From assembly GCA_020053275.1 (NCBI GenBank), contig JAGVNL010000033.1, positions 1-35,361 of the forward strand: a DNA stretch of 35,361 bases, in the 5' to 3' direction. Below the pieces are notes generated by a model. That model was not told the origin of the DNA. It saw only the letters and a list, made by a program, of their open reading frames with translations, and made no database searches. Positions 10,058 to 18,392 of the stretch are shown here, in pieces. Position 1 is the first letter of the stretch, and each line of letters starts with the position of its first letter. This DNA comes from a bacterium (GTDB lineage Bacteria; Patescibacteriota; Patescibacteriia; UBA9934). Both the position numbers and the translations under genes were made by a program.

Positions 10058-10077
10058 GGTAGCTGGGGCGGGAATCG
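10052..10077. repeat. 26-bp direct repeat of tRNA 3' end
   Basis: ttttttggtagctggggcgggaatcg identical to 10233-10258. Confidence 0.85.
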
Positions 10078-10208
10078 GCCTCGCCTCAAGCATCGCCGTC
10101 GCTCAGCTTGGGCTGGCCACCAGCTCGCGATGCTCGTCGGTACTCGCATATCGCTCCGCTGTTCGCTTCCCGACACAAGCCAAGCAGTTGGCTTGTTCCC
10201 CAGCATAT

Positions 10209-10238
10209 AAAAAATAGCCACCGAAGTGGCTATTTTTT
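10209..10238. terminator. intrinsic terminator-like hairpin downstream of tRNA (minus strand)
   Basis: AAAAAATAGCCACcgaaGTGGCTATTTTTT. Confidence 0.8.
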
Positions 10239-10314
10239 GGTAGCTGGGGCGGGAATCGAACCCGCGACCTAAGGCTTATGAGTCCTTCGCTCTAACCGAC
10301 TGAGCTACCCAGCT
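10238..10314 (-). tRNA. tRNA with CAT anticodon (elongator Met or Ile2), CCA encoded
   Basis: AGCTGGGTAGCTCAGTCGGTTAGAGCGAAGGACTCATAAGCCTT...GGGTTCGATTCCCGCCCCAGCTACCA cloverleaf. Confidence 0.93.
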
Positions 10315-10321
10315 ATGCTAC

Positions 10322-10441
10322 GACTTCCTGAATTGGCCTATTTTGGGCTTGTAGTTGCGCCGACTCTCTCAACTCACGGCTCTAGTGAGTCTCGCGAGCT
10401 CGGCTTACTCCGCACCCAAACTAGTCTCAATTCAGAAAGTC
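10322..10441. ncRNA. candidate structured RNA/DNA element, copy 1
   Basis: Same architecture as 27841-27959; conserved GGCCTATTTTGGGCTTGTAGT and GCACCCAAACTAGTCTCAA around covarying stems. Confidence 0.6.
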
Positions 10442-10560
10442 CTAGCTAGTTATTGTTAATGATTGCGGCGGTACTATAGCAAGTGTTGGGCTTTCTGACA
10501 AGCCGAGGGGTTGCGGAAACGGCCACTATTTGTTACTATTTTTTGGCGTTAATGTTCCTG

Positions 10561-10646
10561 GCCGCGGTGGCGGAATGGTATACGCGACGGACTCAAAATC
10601 CGTTTCTCGAAAGGGATTGAGGGTTCGAGTCCCTCCCGCGGCACCA
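10561..10646 (+). tRNA. tRNA-Leu(CAA), CCA encoded
   Basis: GCCGCGG...CCGCGGCACCA acceptor, long variable arm, loop CTCAAAA. Confidence 0.95.
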
Positions 10647-10650
10647 AAAA
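10622..10650. repeat. attachment site (tRNA-Leu end) of integrative element
   Basis: GGTTCGAGTCCCTCCCGCGGCACCAAAAA identical to 19841-19869. Confidence 0.9.
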
Positions 10651-10683
10651 CATCCTTCCCCAAGAGGGTTGTTTTTGTTTTTA

Positions 10684-11808
10684 TCATAGCCACGTTTCAA
10701 TTAACTGCAATGGCCTGGTATTAGCCTCCTGCGCCCATGTGTTGACCACCTGTTGCCCACGATTCGCCATTTGACCTCCCAAAAGGTCAACGGCACGTCT
10801 TAATGACGTTGAAGCAACGTGGGCATATTTCTCAGTCATGGTAATGGTCGTGTGTCCTAGCAGCTCCTGGATCTCACGCATGGCCGCTCCACGGTCTACA
10901 AGCTGAGTAGCGAAGGTATGACGAAGTGTGTGCCATCCAACCTCTCGAACGCCTGTACGCTGGCATATACGAGTTAGGGCACGATCGGCAGCGTCATAAC
11001 TACGCATACGTTCACCGTCATGACCGAACAATAAGCCCTGCTTTTTCTTGACTAACCAGAATGCCTGCATCAGGTCATTAGTGATTGGGATACTACGTGT
11101 TCTGTTACTCTTAGGGGAAGTCATTACTCCCCGGCTGGCAGAACGACGAATAATGATAGTACTCTGGTTTATGTTGACATCGCTCCAATCTAAGGCCAAA
11201 AGCTCGCTTACTCGCATTCCAGTAAGCAGTGCCATTCTAACCATCAGATTCCATTGCGGTTCCTGTTCATCAGAAATGAGTTGCAAACATTCTTTGTCAC
11301 TAAGATAATCAATTCTACCCGGTGGGCGCTTTAACCACTGAATACGTGGCACAGAGCCAATCTGACCCCAGTCAAAGGCAGACTGCAAGCATCGACGCAG
11401 AACTGTGAGATGATTATTTATTGTTTTAGGCGAGAGTCTAGAACGCAATAGCCCTGCCTTATAACGCTCAATGGACAGAACGTCGATCTCATCAATTAGT
11501 GACTTGCCAAATGCTGGCACAAGATGACGTGACAGAATATAGCGCTTTGCACGCTGCTCGGACGCTTTATTGTTAGTGACTACGAATAGCTCGAACCATT
11601 GCTTGGTGAATTCCTCAAAGGTCTTATTAGTCTTCACTGCAGCCCCTACGTCCTCGCCTCTGGCCAGCTTCATGCGTAAAGTGGCCTCATAGGCGGCTGC
11701 TCCGGCTCTGGTGTTCTCAGGGCTTCGTATACGATAGCGCCTGTACTTGAATCGGAAGTCAGTCCACCAACTACCGTGGATTAGTCGTGCGCTCATACTC
11801 ATTCTCAT
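10684..11808 (-). CDS. int: tyrosine recombinase/phage-type integrase
   Basis: ALLTGMRVSELLALDW, WHTLRHTFATQLVDRG, LLGHTTITMTEKYAH catalytic motifs. Confidence 0.96.
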   Translation of the reverse strand: MRMSMSARLIHGSWWTDFRFKYRRYRIRSPENTRAGAAAYEATLRMKLARGEDVGAAVKTNKTFEEFTKQWFELFVVTNNKASEQRAKRYILSRHLVPAFGKSLIDEIDVLSIERYKAGLLRSRLSPKTINNHLTVLRRCLQSAFDWGQIGSVPRIQWLKRPPGRIDYLSDKECLQLISDEQEPQWNLMVRMALLTGMRVSELLALDWSDVNINQSTIIIRRSASRGVMTSPKSNRTRSIPITNDLMQAFWLVKKKQGLLFGHDGERMRSYDAADRALTRICQRTGVREVGWHTLRHTFATQLVDRGAAMREIQELLGHTTITMTEKYAHVASTSLRRAVDLLGGQMANRGQQVVNTWAQEANTRPLQLIETWL

Positions 11809-12013
11809 TAACAGCTTTCACGAGGCAATTAGCCAAATACGCCTCGACATCCGAAATACGGAAGCGAATGTATCTAGCTAATCGGTAAAAACGAATGCTG
11901 CGGCGTTCAATCATCCGGTAGACACTAGCTTGGGAAATTCCAAGATATGTCGCCAGTTCTTTAATGCCGATCAGCTCTCCGTTCTTAATTGTGGCCTCGT
12001 TTTGGCCGTTCAT
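11771..12013 (-). CDS. excisionase-like/MerR-type HTH protein
   Basis: IGIKELATYLGISQASVYRMIERRSIRFYRLARYIRFRISDVEAYL (HTH_17-like). Confidence 0.85.
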   Translation of the reverse strand: MNGQNEATIKNGELIGIKELATYLGISQASVYRMIERRSIRFYRLARYIRFRISDVEAYLANCLVKAVNENEYERTTNPR

Positions 12014-12111
12014 ATTAAATTGTGAATGAGCAACGATTCCAGGAGCGCTTGCACGCCCATGAGCAACGTTGCCATTTTACATGATTTTGTTAAATCTGCC
12101 CTAAGCTGTTT

Positions 12112-12672
12112 TTATAAGGGCATATCTTCCAAGTTGATAGTTAGAGCATCTGACTGAGCACGCTTCCGGTTAAACATCGTTTTCTCGCCTCCTCCCTGCA
12201 TGCCACTCATCATTTTTTCACGAGCGGAAGTCGGCTTCACTTTATTTATATTATCCTCATTTAGTTTCTCTTCAATTACCTTGTCTTCAGCTGACACATG
12301 TCCGTCATCTATCTGACATTTGTCTGACAAAAAGTCTGGAAATTCGCTGATATTAGCCCTGTCCCTACGAAGCTTTTGATATTTATACCAATTCGGGTGT
12401 GCGATATATATACCATTTTCGTCGCTGTATAATTCGATAAGGCCTACTTCAACTATGCGATCTATCATTTTTTGTGTCTTCTCTGGGCTTACAGACCAGT
12501 ACGGGAAAATCTGACTCCTTAAATATCGTGGATTACCTTTTAGTTTACCCTCGTCATCCCCTAGGCTTATCATGCCAATGTATAGCATCACCTCGATTGG
12601 CTTGAGTTCTGTCACTTGATTGCTTGACCATATTTTTGAGTAAAGCATTCTGCAACGAGGAATCATATTCAT
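12112..12672 (-). CDS. phage/plasmid replication-initiator-like winged-HTH protein
   Basis: LKPIEVMLYIGMISLGDDEGKLKGNPRYLRSQIFPY...IAHPNWYKYQKLRRDR resembles phage replisome-organizer N-termini. Confidence 0.5.
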   Translation of the reverse strand: MNMIPRCRMLYSKIWSSNQVTELKPIEVMLYIGMISLGDDEGKLKGNPRYLRSQIFPYWSVSPEKTQKMIDRIVEVGLIELYSDENGIYIAHPNWYKYQKLRRDRANISEFPDFLSDKCQIDDGHVSAEDKVIEEKLNEDNINKVKPTSAREKMMSGMQGGGEKTMFNRKRAQSDALTINLEDMPL

Positions 12673-12686
12673 TATGCATTTATGCT

Positions 12687-12947
12687 TTACTCGGCTGAGT
12701 AAAGGCGTGCTTTAATCTCTTTTGTGGCGTAGTGAAATGATTGTGGCTCTACGAGCAGTTCTTTTTTGTGGTATTGCTCTATAATTTGCATTAAATTCTT
12801 CGTTTTTTCAAAAACGAAATTAGTTCGTCGAGGATCGCTTTTATCGATCGCTACTATCGGAGAGTAAAGACTTAAAGTCACAATTAGAGGAAAGTCTGAG
12901 ACATTTAGATAATCACTCGATTGCAGAATTTCATTTTTCATACACAT
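12687..12947 (-). CDS. DUF5659-like small protein
   Basis: FPLIVTLSLYSPIVAIDKSDPRRTNFVFEKTKNL pattern. Confidence 0.4.
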   Translation of the reverse strand: MCMKNEILQSSDYLNVSDFPLIVTLSLYSPIVAIDKSDPRRTNFVFEKTKNLMQIIEQYHKKELLVEPQSFHYATKEIKARLYSAE

Positions 12948-13033
12948 AAAATGACGGCTTATGCCGCCATTATATTAAAGGGAGTATAGATTTTAATTGG
13001 GGGTGAGAAGAGCCTTATTTTACTCAACAAGAT

Positions 13034-13819
13034 CTATTCTTTGGTCTCGTGATGGGGTTTAAAAAGTGCTACTTCACCTTTAGCTGTGGATAAAAGTGCA
13101 AAGTTAAATGATTTAATCGTTCTTTTATTTAGTTCGACTACAGCATTACGAATCGTGTCGATATGAGATTCATCCAAGTCTTTTCCAATCAATCCAGTTT
13201 TAGAACGAGCTATATCTTCAATGCTGGCATATTCGCCGAAGTCGTGATTTTTAAACATATAATTTACTAAAAAATCCTCATTCCTGCCCCTGGCTAATTT
13301 ACAAACCGAATCGAAGTACCTAATGATGCTCATAGTCGCTATGTACTCTACGGGCGACCAAGCCCTGCTTTCAATGTCACGGTACATCCCAGCCAATATT
13401 TTAAGCTTTGTTACGAGGCGTTCCTGATATTCAAAATCACTAATGTTCCTATCAATAGAAGATGAATCATTAATAAACCTTATTACTGGTTCTTTGTCTT
13501 CAAAAATTTCAGGTATCTTGCTTTCAATTGATAATTGCCAATTCAGTACTTTACTAGCAAAATCGCTGAGTATATCACTGGACCATTCAGGCAAATCAAA
13601 TGATGAAGACGGTGCAAATCTTGCTATAAATCGTTTTTCTTGGCGTTTTTCCAACTCTTTGTAATTCGTTGAAACAGCATCAAATGAATTACGGATTAAA
13701 TCTCCCTCCGTAATCCACTCGTTTATAATAAATAGCGCTTTATTGAGGGAAATTTTACATTTCATATTCATTTTAGTTTTTATTTTATCCTTTATAGCCC
13801 GTATCGGAAATGGAAGCAA
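13034..13819 (-). CDS. hypothetical protein of the integrative element
   Basis: Long ORF; no family recognised; true start may be an internal Met. Confidence 0.6.
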   Translation of the reverse strand: MLPFPIRAIKDKIKTKMNMKCKISLNKALFIINEWITEGDLIRNSFDAVSTNYKELEKRQEKRFIARFAPSSSFDLPEWSSDILSDFASKVLNWQLSIESKIPEIFEDKEPVIRFINDSSSIDRNISDFEYQERLVTKLKILAGMYRDIESRAWSPVEYIATMSIIRYFDSVCKLARGRNEDFLVNYMFKNHDFGEYASIEDIARSKTGLIGKDLDESHIDTIRNAVVELNKRTIKSFNFALLSTAKGEVALFKPHHETKE

Positions 13820-13840
13820 TCATCAATAATCGCTAGATAA

Positions 13841-13869
13841 TTGGCATTTTGTCTAGAAAACGTTATACT
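13841..13869 (+). promoter_or_regulatory. sigma70-type promoter
   Basis: TTGGCA - 17 nt - TATACT. Confidence 0.65.
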
Positions 13870-13875
13870 GCCCTT

Positions 13876-14017
13876 GTCGAAGTTCAAGCCACACATGAGG
13901 CCTTTTTGGCTGTTTCGGATCGCACGCAATAGGCGGCATCCAGTTAAAACAGCACTCGTACGATCCGTCGTGCGTGGGTTGGGCTTCGACACCACTGGGT
14001 GTCGCTTTTTGTTTTTT
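13876..14017 (+). ncRNA. structured leader/attenuator-like RNA or stand-alone ncRNA
   Basis: Stem TTGTCGAAG/CTTCGACA overlaps terminator stem CGACACC-act-GGGTGTCG-CTTTTTGTTTTTT; preceded by promoter. Confidence 0.55.
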
Positions 14018-14035
14018 AGTTATCGATCATTGAAT

Positions 14036-14656
14036 ATGACTTTTCAAAAAATATTGAGAATATTGGGCATCATTGTTGCGGTGGCTTTAGGCATTGTTGC
14101 GCTGGCTTTAGGTAATTTAGTAGTCGAATACTTACATGAAAAAAACTTTTCACTAGTTGTAAGTGAGGTACCGCCATCTCTCAGTGCCGATATAGGCACA
14201 GATGGCAACTTCTCGAGCATAGAAGACGGCTTTGCTATTAAATTCCCCAGTAAGCCAACTACCACATCACAGGACGAGTATATTTCCGAGGGAATAAGTA
14301 TGCAATTTAGTGACTACTTTACACGTAAAAACGGAGCATTGTATTTGGTGCAAGTTTCTGATATATCAGATTTTAGTTTTCCTCCTGATGCATTAAATAA
14401 ATTAAACTTGCAAGGAGTAGTTGATAATATGATCAGCGGAGGTGACGGAGAACATGTAATATCTCAGTCGGAAGTCAATATTAGTGGCTATAAGGGCATT
14501 AAATATTTTATTAGTATTACTGGAGGCTATATCGATGGATTTACCTTTCATGATAGCTCCAAGTTGTATACTGTGGGAATTCACTATTCAGTTGGTACAG
14601 AGCCCAGTCAGAATGAGATCGATGACTTTATTTCCTCTTTCAGATTAATTCAATGA
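14036..14656 (+). CDS. membrane-anchored hypothetical protein (single N-terminal TM)
   Basis: MTFQKILRILGIIVAVALGIVALALG TM segment; upstream part of the listed ORF overlaps the structured RNA. Confidence 0.7.
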   Translation: MTFQKILRILGIIVAVALGIVALALGNLVVEYLHEKNFSLVVSEVPPSLSADIGTDGNFSSIEDGFAIKFPSKPTTTSQDEYISEGISMQFSDYFTRKNGALYLVQVSDISDFSFPPDALNKLNLQGVVDNMISGGDGEHVISQSEVNISGYKGIKYFISITGGYIDGFTFHDSSKLYTVGIHYSVGTEPSQNEIDDFISSFRLIQ

Positions 14657-14679
14657 CAGTGGCGTATTCTTAGCCCGAT

Positions 14680-15120
14680 ATGAAAAATAAAAAGGAGTGG
14701 GCTATATTAGTTTTCGTGCTACTTCAATTATTTTTGCTTTATGCTGGAATACACGCAATAGCTGAGGGTATAGGTATTGCTAAATCATATGATGAAGAAG
14801 CGGAATATGATGAGGGGGGCGGAATCGTTACCCTCATCACTCTAGTGGATGGAGGGTTGATTCTTTGGCTTCTTCGTCATTTTGAAGGTGCCATCCGCAA
14901 AAGTGAAGCAGAGAAAGAGACACTGAAGTGGGAGAGGTTGGTAAGGCTCGAAAAACACAAAATTCAGACTAAATATGATGAAATAGTATCAGGATTGAAT
15001 AAAGCTATATACAAACAGATGCATCAAGTACTGGACGAAAAGTCGCTGAGACGAATACACGAGATAACAGAGCGAAAGGTGGGTGAAGAGCTTGATCGAA
15101 GAGAGTTAACGGCTGATTAA
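14680..15120 (+). CDS. small two-TM hypothetical protein
   Basis: Two hydrophobic segments followed by a charged helical tail. Confidence 0.6.
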   Translation: MKNKKEWAILVFVLLQLFLLYAGIHAIAEGIGIAKSYDEEAEYDEGGGIVTLITLVDGGLILWLLRHFEGAIRKSEAEKETLKWERLVRLEKHKIQTKYDEIVSGLNKAIYKQMHQVLDEKSLRRIHEITERKVGEELDRRELTAD

Positions 15121-15455
15121 AAGGAGAGGGAGGTTTTAGGTAAGGGTATGCAGCTGGAGTTCCAGCTTGAATTACTGCCTATATGTTAAAAATAACCGTC
15201 ATTATTGAACACGAAAAAGGCCATGTATTGCCTAAGCTAATCTAAGAACCAATTTTCAGGTTTTTAGTACTTTTGGAGTTTTGAGGGCTTGTAGATTAAC
15301 GTTTGCTGGATTGCTAAAATTGCACCTATAGTTAGCTATTTAATCATCATCTCCTGAGAATCAAATACAAGGTTTTACGGAGAATTAACCATGTGCTACC
15401 TTGAAATAAAAGTTACTGGTAACATGCCATTATATTTCACTATTTTTACTAAAGT

Positions 15456-16451
15456 ATGTCCGAAGCTCAACAGGCTGATAAATTTCAAACTATCTATGCC
15501 TCACTTATCCCACTTGCTGAGACAGCCTTAAAATCAATGGAGGATCGTCTAAGGGCATCATTGCGGGATTATTTTTGGCCGAATGAAAGTTTCCCAATCA
15601 TAACTAGTCGTGTCAAGGATAGGCTCGGATTTCTCGGTAAACTCATTGAGAATGGAATTGATACTGAGAGCCCCTCCGAAATTTTAAAAGTCAAAACAGA
15701 TCTACTCGGTATTAGGATAGTTGTGGCTTCTCGTGAACAAATTGAAAGAGTTCTAGAGATGCTTAGGGATTCCAGTAATCCATGGGAGATACAGCATACC
15801 GCTGCTTACACTGGTGATGCCGAAGAAAGGGAGTTTTACGAAGTTATTGGTTTGGACGATGCAGCAACTAAGCCCACCGGGTACTGCGGGGTACATTTTG
15901 ACGTTTTATTAAATGATACAGATGGTAAGCCACGCTGGGTTGAAATTCAAATTAGAACAAAGATTCAAGACGCATGGCAGGGCGTCGATCACCTGATTTA
16001 CAAGGCTGAAAAATGGCTTCCAGATGAATTTCTAATGCTTAGGAAAAGTTTAGCTGGTCAGTTTGAGGCTGCAGAAAAGGCACAGCGTTTTATTTTTAAT
16101 TATGTAGAGAGTCAAGTTCTCGCCAAAAACGAAAACCTAAAATTTACAGAGTTATATAAGTTGTTTGATTGGTCAAAAATAATTGGCCTGCCGAAGAATT
16201 TTCGTAACCAGATCGTTGGCTGCGCAGGGCTTCCTTGGTACTGGTGGATTGCGCCTGATACTGGTATGAGATATTCGTTTGTCATTGAAAATCCAAAAAC
16301 TCACCCAATGAACCAACCGCTGACACTGGTAACAACTGAGCATATGCTGGAGCAACGGCCCGATCTCATGAAAAAAGTTATCACCCTACCGTGTGAATTT
16401 TTGGCCAATATCGAATTGGCTGGCAATGTTGAGCTAAAGAGTTTTACATAG
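15456..16451 (+). CDS. RelA/SpoT-domain nucleotide pyrophosphokinase (small alarmone synthetase-like)
   Basis: SRVKDRLGFLGKL, DLLGIRIVV, TGYCGVHFDV, VEIQIRTKIQDAWQGVDHLIYK motifs; no HD domain. Confidence 0.85.
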   Translation: MSEAQQADKFQTIYASLIPLAETALKSMEDRLRASLRDYFWPNESFPIITSRVKDRLGFLGKLIENGIDTESPSEILKVKTDLLGIRIVVASREQIERVLEMLRDSSNPWEIQHTAAYTGDAEEREFYEVIGLDDAATKPTGYCGVHFDVLLNDTDGKPRWVEIQIRTKIQDAWQGVDHLIYKAEKWLPDEFLMLRKSLAGQFEAAEKAQRFIFNYVESQVLAKNENLKFTELYKLFDWSKIIGLPKNFRNQIVGCAGLPWYWWIAPDTGMRYSFVIENPKTHPMNQPLTLVTTEHMLEQRPDLMKKVITLPCEFLANIELAGNVELKSFT

Positions 16452-16563
16452 ATAATCTTACCGTTTGACGTCGCCCTACCATAGGCGTATATTATATTTA
16501 TTCTTGGTGAAGTATTGGTATCAACTAGATATCGATCACAGAAGCCAAATACATCGATATAGA

Positions 16564-16620
16564 TTGTATTTGATCTGCAAAAACACCTTGCCAAGGGTGT
16601 TTATTTAATTTTTAGTGTCA
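16564..16620 (+). terminator. intrinsic terminator-like hairpin
   Basis: AAACACCttgccaaGGGTGTTTATTTAATTTTT. Confidence 0.6.
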
Positions 16621-16627
16621 TTAGACA

Positions 16628-18154
16628 TTGAAAATAACTTCTCGATATATGTCAGTAAAGAACCAGCCAAATGCCGGAAAACTAATTTCTTCCTTGAGAA
16701 ACACGGGATACGATAGTTATACCGCAATTCAAGATATTGTAGATAACTCTATCGATGCTGGAGCTAGGAGGATCGAAGTGAGCGTAAAAACAGTTGATGG
16801 TGAGCCTCGCATCATGATTGCAGACAATGGTTCCGGAATGTCGATGGAGATCCTAGACGAAGCCCTAAAATTGGGATCGGCTACTCAGAAAGATGAGATG
16901 TCGGATCTGGGAAAGTACGGCATGGGACTGTGCACAGCATCTATCTCGCTATCGAGAAAACTTCAAGTTATCTCACGCAAGTCCGGCGGCCCTTATCTCT
17001 ATAGTTCACAGGATCTAGATGAAATTATTCTGGAAAATGAGTTCATTAAGGATAGACGAGAAGCCACTAATGATGAAATTAACTTGTTCAAAAAGGAAGT
17101 TAATGATGAGAGTGGAACGCTGGTTATCCTGAGTAAGATTGATAGGTTGTCTAACACTAACTTAAGTATTTTTGCGGGCACACTAGCTGGTTCGATGGGG
17201 AGAATTTATAGGAAATTCATTGACTCAAATATTAATATATCAGTTAATGGAAAGAAGGTTGAAGCAGTTGATCCTTTAATGCTTTCTTTAAAAGGTAGCA
17301 CCGTTTACTCTGATGAGGAATATACTGTTCCGACTAAGTCCGGAAAGGATAAGATCCAGGTTAAAGTAGTCATACTGCCTGATGTAAATGAGCAACTTGA
17401 AAAGGAGATGAAGATGAATACCCACTCTCAGGGATTTTATATCTTGCGCAATAATCGTGAAATTGCTAATGGCCTGACACTTGATATCTTCCGAAGGCAT
17501 AATGACTTTAACCGTCTACGTCTTGAACTTTCATTCACCTCCAACCTTGATAACGAGATGGGCGTAAGATTTACAAAAGATGGTGTGTCACCCAACCAGG
17601 CCATCAGCGACTTCCTAAAACAGGAAATTGGTGGGCAGATTGCTTCGATAAGAAAAATCTTCCTAAAATCTAGGATCGCAGACTCTTCAAAAGAAATTGA
17701 TCACGAAGAATCGGCATCAGTCATCGCTAAGAAGTCGAAGCTGCTGATTACACCGGATGCTATAATTGAGCGTAGAGCTGCTCGTACAAACGTAGAACCT
17801 AGGGATAAACCCGAAAAAGAAGGCACGGAACGTGACCGAGTTCCAAAAGAAACCAGAGTCTCCTCTAGTGGGCTAGGAGCACGTTTTGAGACTTTAGCGA
17901 TGGGAAAGAACGGCCCACTCTATGACTGCTACCAGGAAGGTAAGGTTGTAGTTATTCAGTGGAACGTCGATCACCCATTTTACGAGAAAATAATCTTCAT
18001 GAATAAGGATAGAAAGGACATTACCGCAGGCATAGATTACCTGATCTACGCACTCGCTGCCGCTGAACTAAAAACAACAAACGATGACAACTCTGAGCTT
18101 ATTGGCACTATTAAGTCTATTATGTCGGCGAATCTCTGTTCGCTTCTATCATAA
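16628..18154 (+). CDS. GHKL (Hsp90/MORC-like) ATPase
   Basis: AIQDIVDNSIDAGARRIEV (N box), IADNGSGMSMEILDEALKLG (G1), LGKYGMGLCTASISL (G2). Confidence 0.88.
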   Translation: MKITSRYMSVKNQPNAGKLISSLRNTGYDSYTAIQDIVDNSIDAGARRIEVSVKTVDGEPRIMIADNGSGMSMEILDEALKLGSATQKDEMSDLGKYGMGLCTASISLSRKLQVISRKSGGPYLYSSQDLDEIILENEFIKDRREATNDEINLFKKEVNDESGTLVILSKIDRLSNTNLSIFAGTLAGSMGRIYRKFIDSNINISVNGKKVEAVDPLMLSLKGSTVYSDEEYTVPTKSGKDKIQVKVVILPDVNEQLEKEMKMNTHSQGFYILRNNREIANGLTLDIFRRHNDFNRLRLELSFTSNLDNEMGVRFTKDGVSPNQAISDFLKQEIGGQIASIRKIFLKSRIADSSKEIDHEESASVIAKKSKLLITPDAIIERRAARTNVEPRDKPEKEGTERDRVPKETRVSSSGLGARFETLAMGKNGPLYDCYQEGKVVVIQWNVDHPFYEKIIFMNKDRKDITAGIDYLIYALAAAELKTTNDDNSELIGTIKSIMSANLCSLLS

Positions 18155-18190
18155 GTAACTATTAAAACTGATATCCTAAGGTATTAGAAC

Positions 18191-18226
18191 AAAACTCGAT
18201 TATTTAATCGAGTTTTTGTTTTAGTC
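18191..18226 (+). terminator. intrinsic terminator
   Basis: AAAACTCGATTatttAATCGAGTTTTTGTTTT. Confidence 0.8.
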
Positions 18227-18392
18227 TAACTCAACCTAATATTCTATTCTCAGGATTGAAGAGCTTAAAATTCTACAACTTATCAATAGCGCAACAGTCC
18301 AAGCCATAGCCAATATTAGTCATGGATAGTAGTATAATATAAAATTAAATATAATTTTCAGCCTACAGAATTACACATATCTGATCACTTCT

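Noticed and set aside
10078-10232. tmRNA
   Set aside because: Too short (~150 nt), no recognisable tag ORF or tmRNA 5' GGGGGC-type acceptor; kept only as a tRNA-like-end observation.
13876-14017. 6S RNA
   Set aside because: Long closing stem is suggestive, but no central-bubble architecture could be matched convincingly and the terminator overlap fits an attenuator better.
13841-14035. N-terminal extension of the 13841-14656 ORF
   Set aside because: The extension covers a promoter, structured RNA and intrinsic terminator; the TM-containing protein most likely starts at 14036.
15281-15350. Third copy of the structured element (GGGCTTGTAGAT...GCACCTATAGTTAGC)
   Set aside because: Only short similarity and no convincing outer stem; probably chance.
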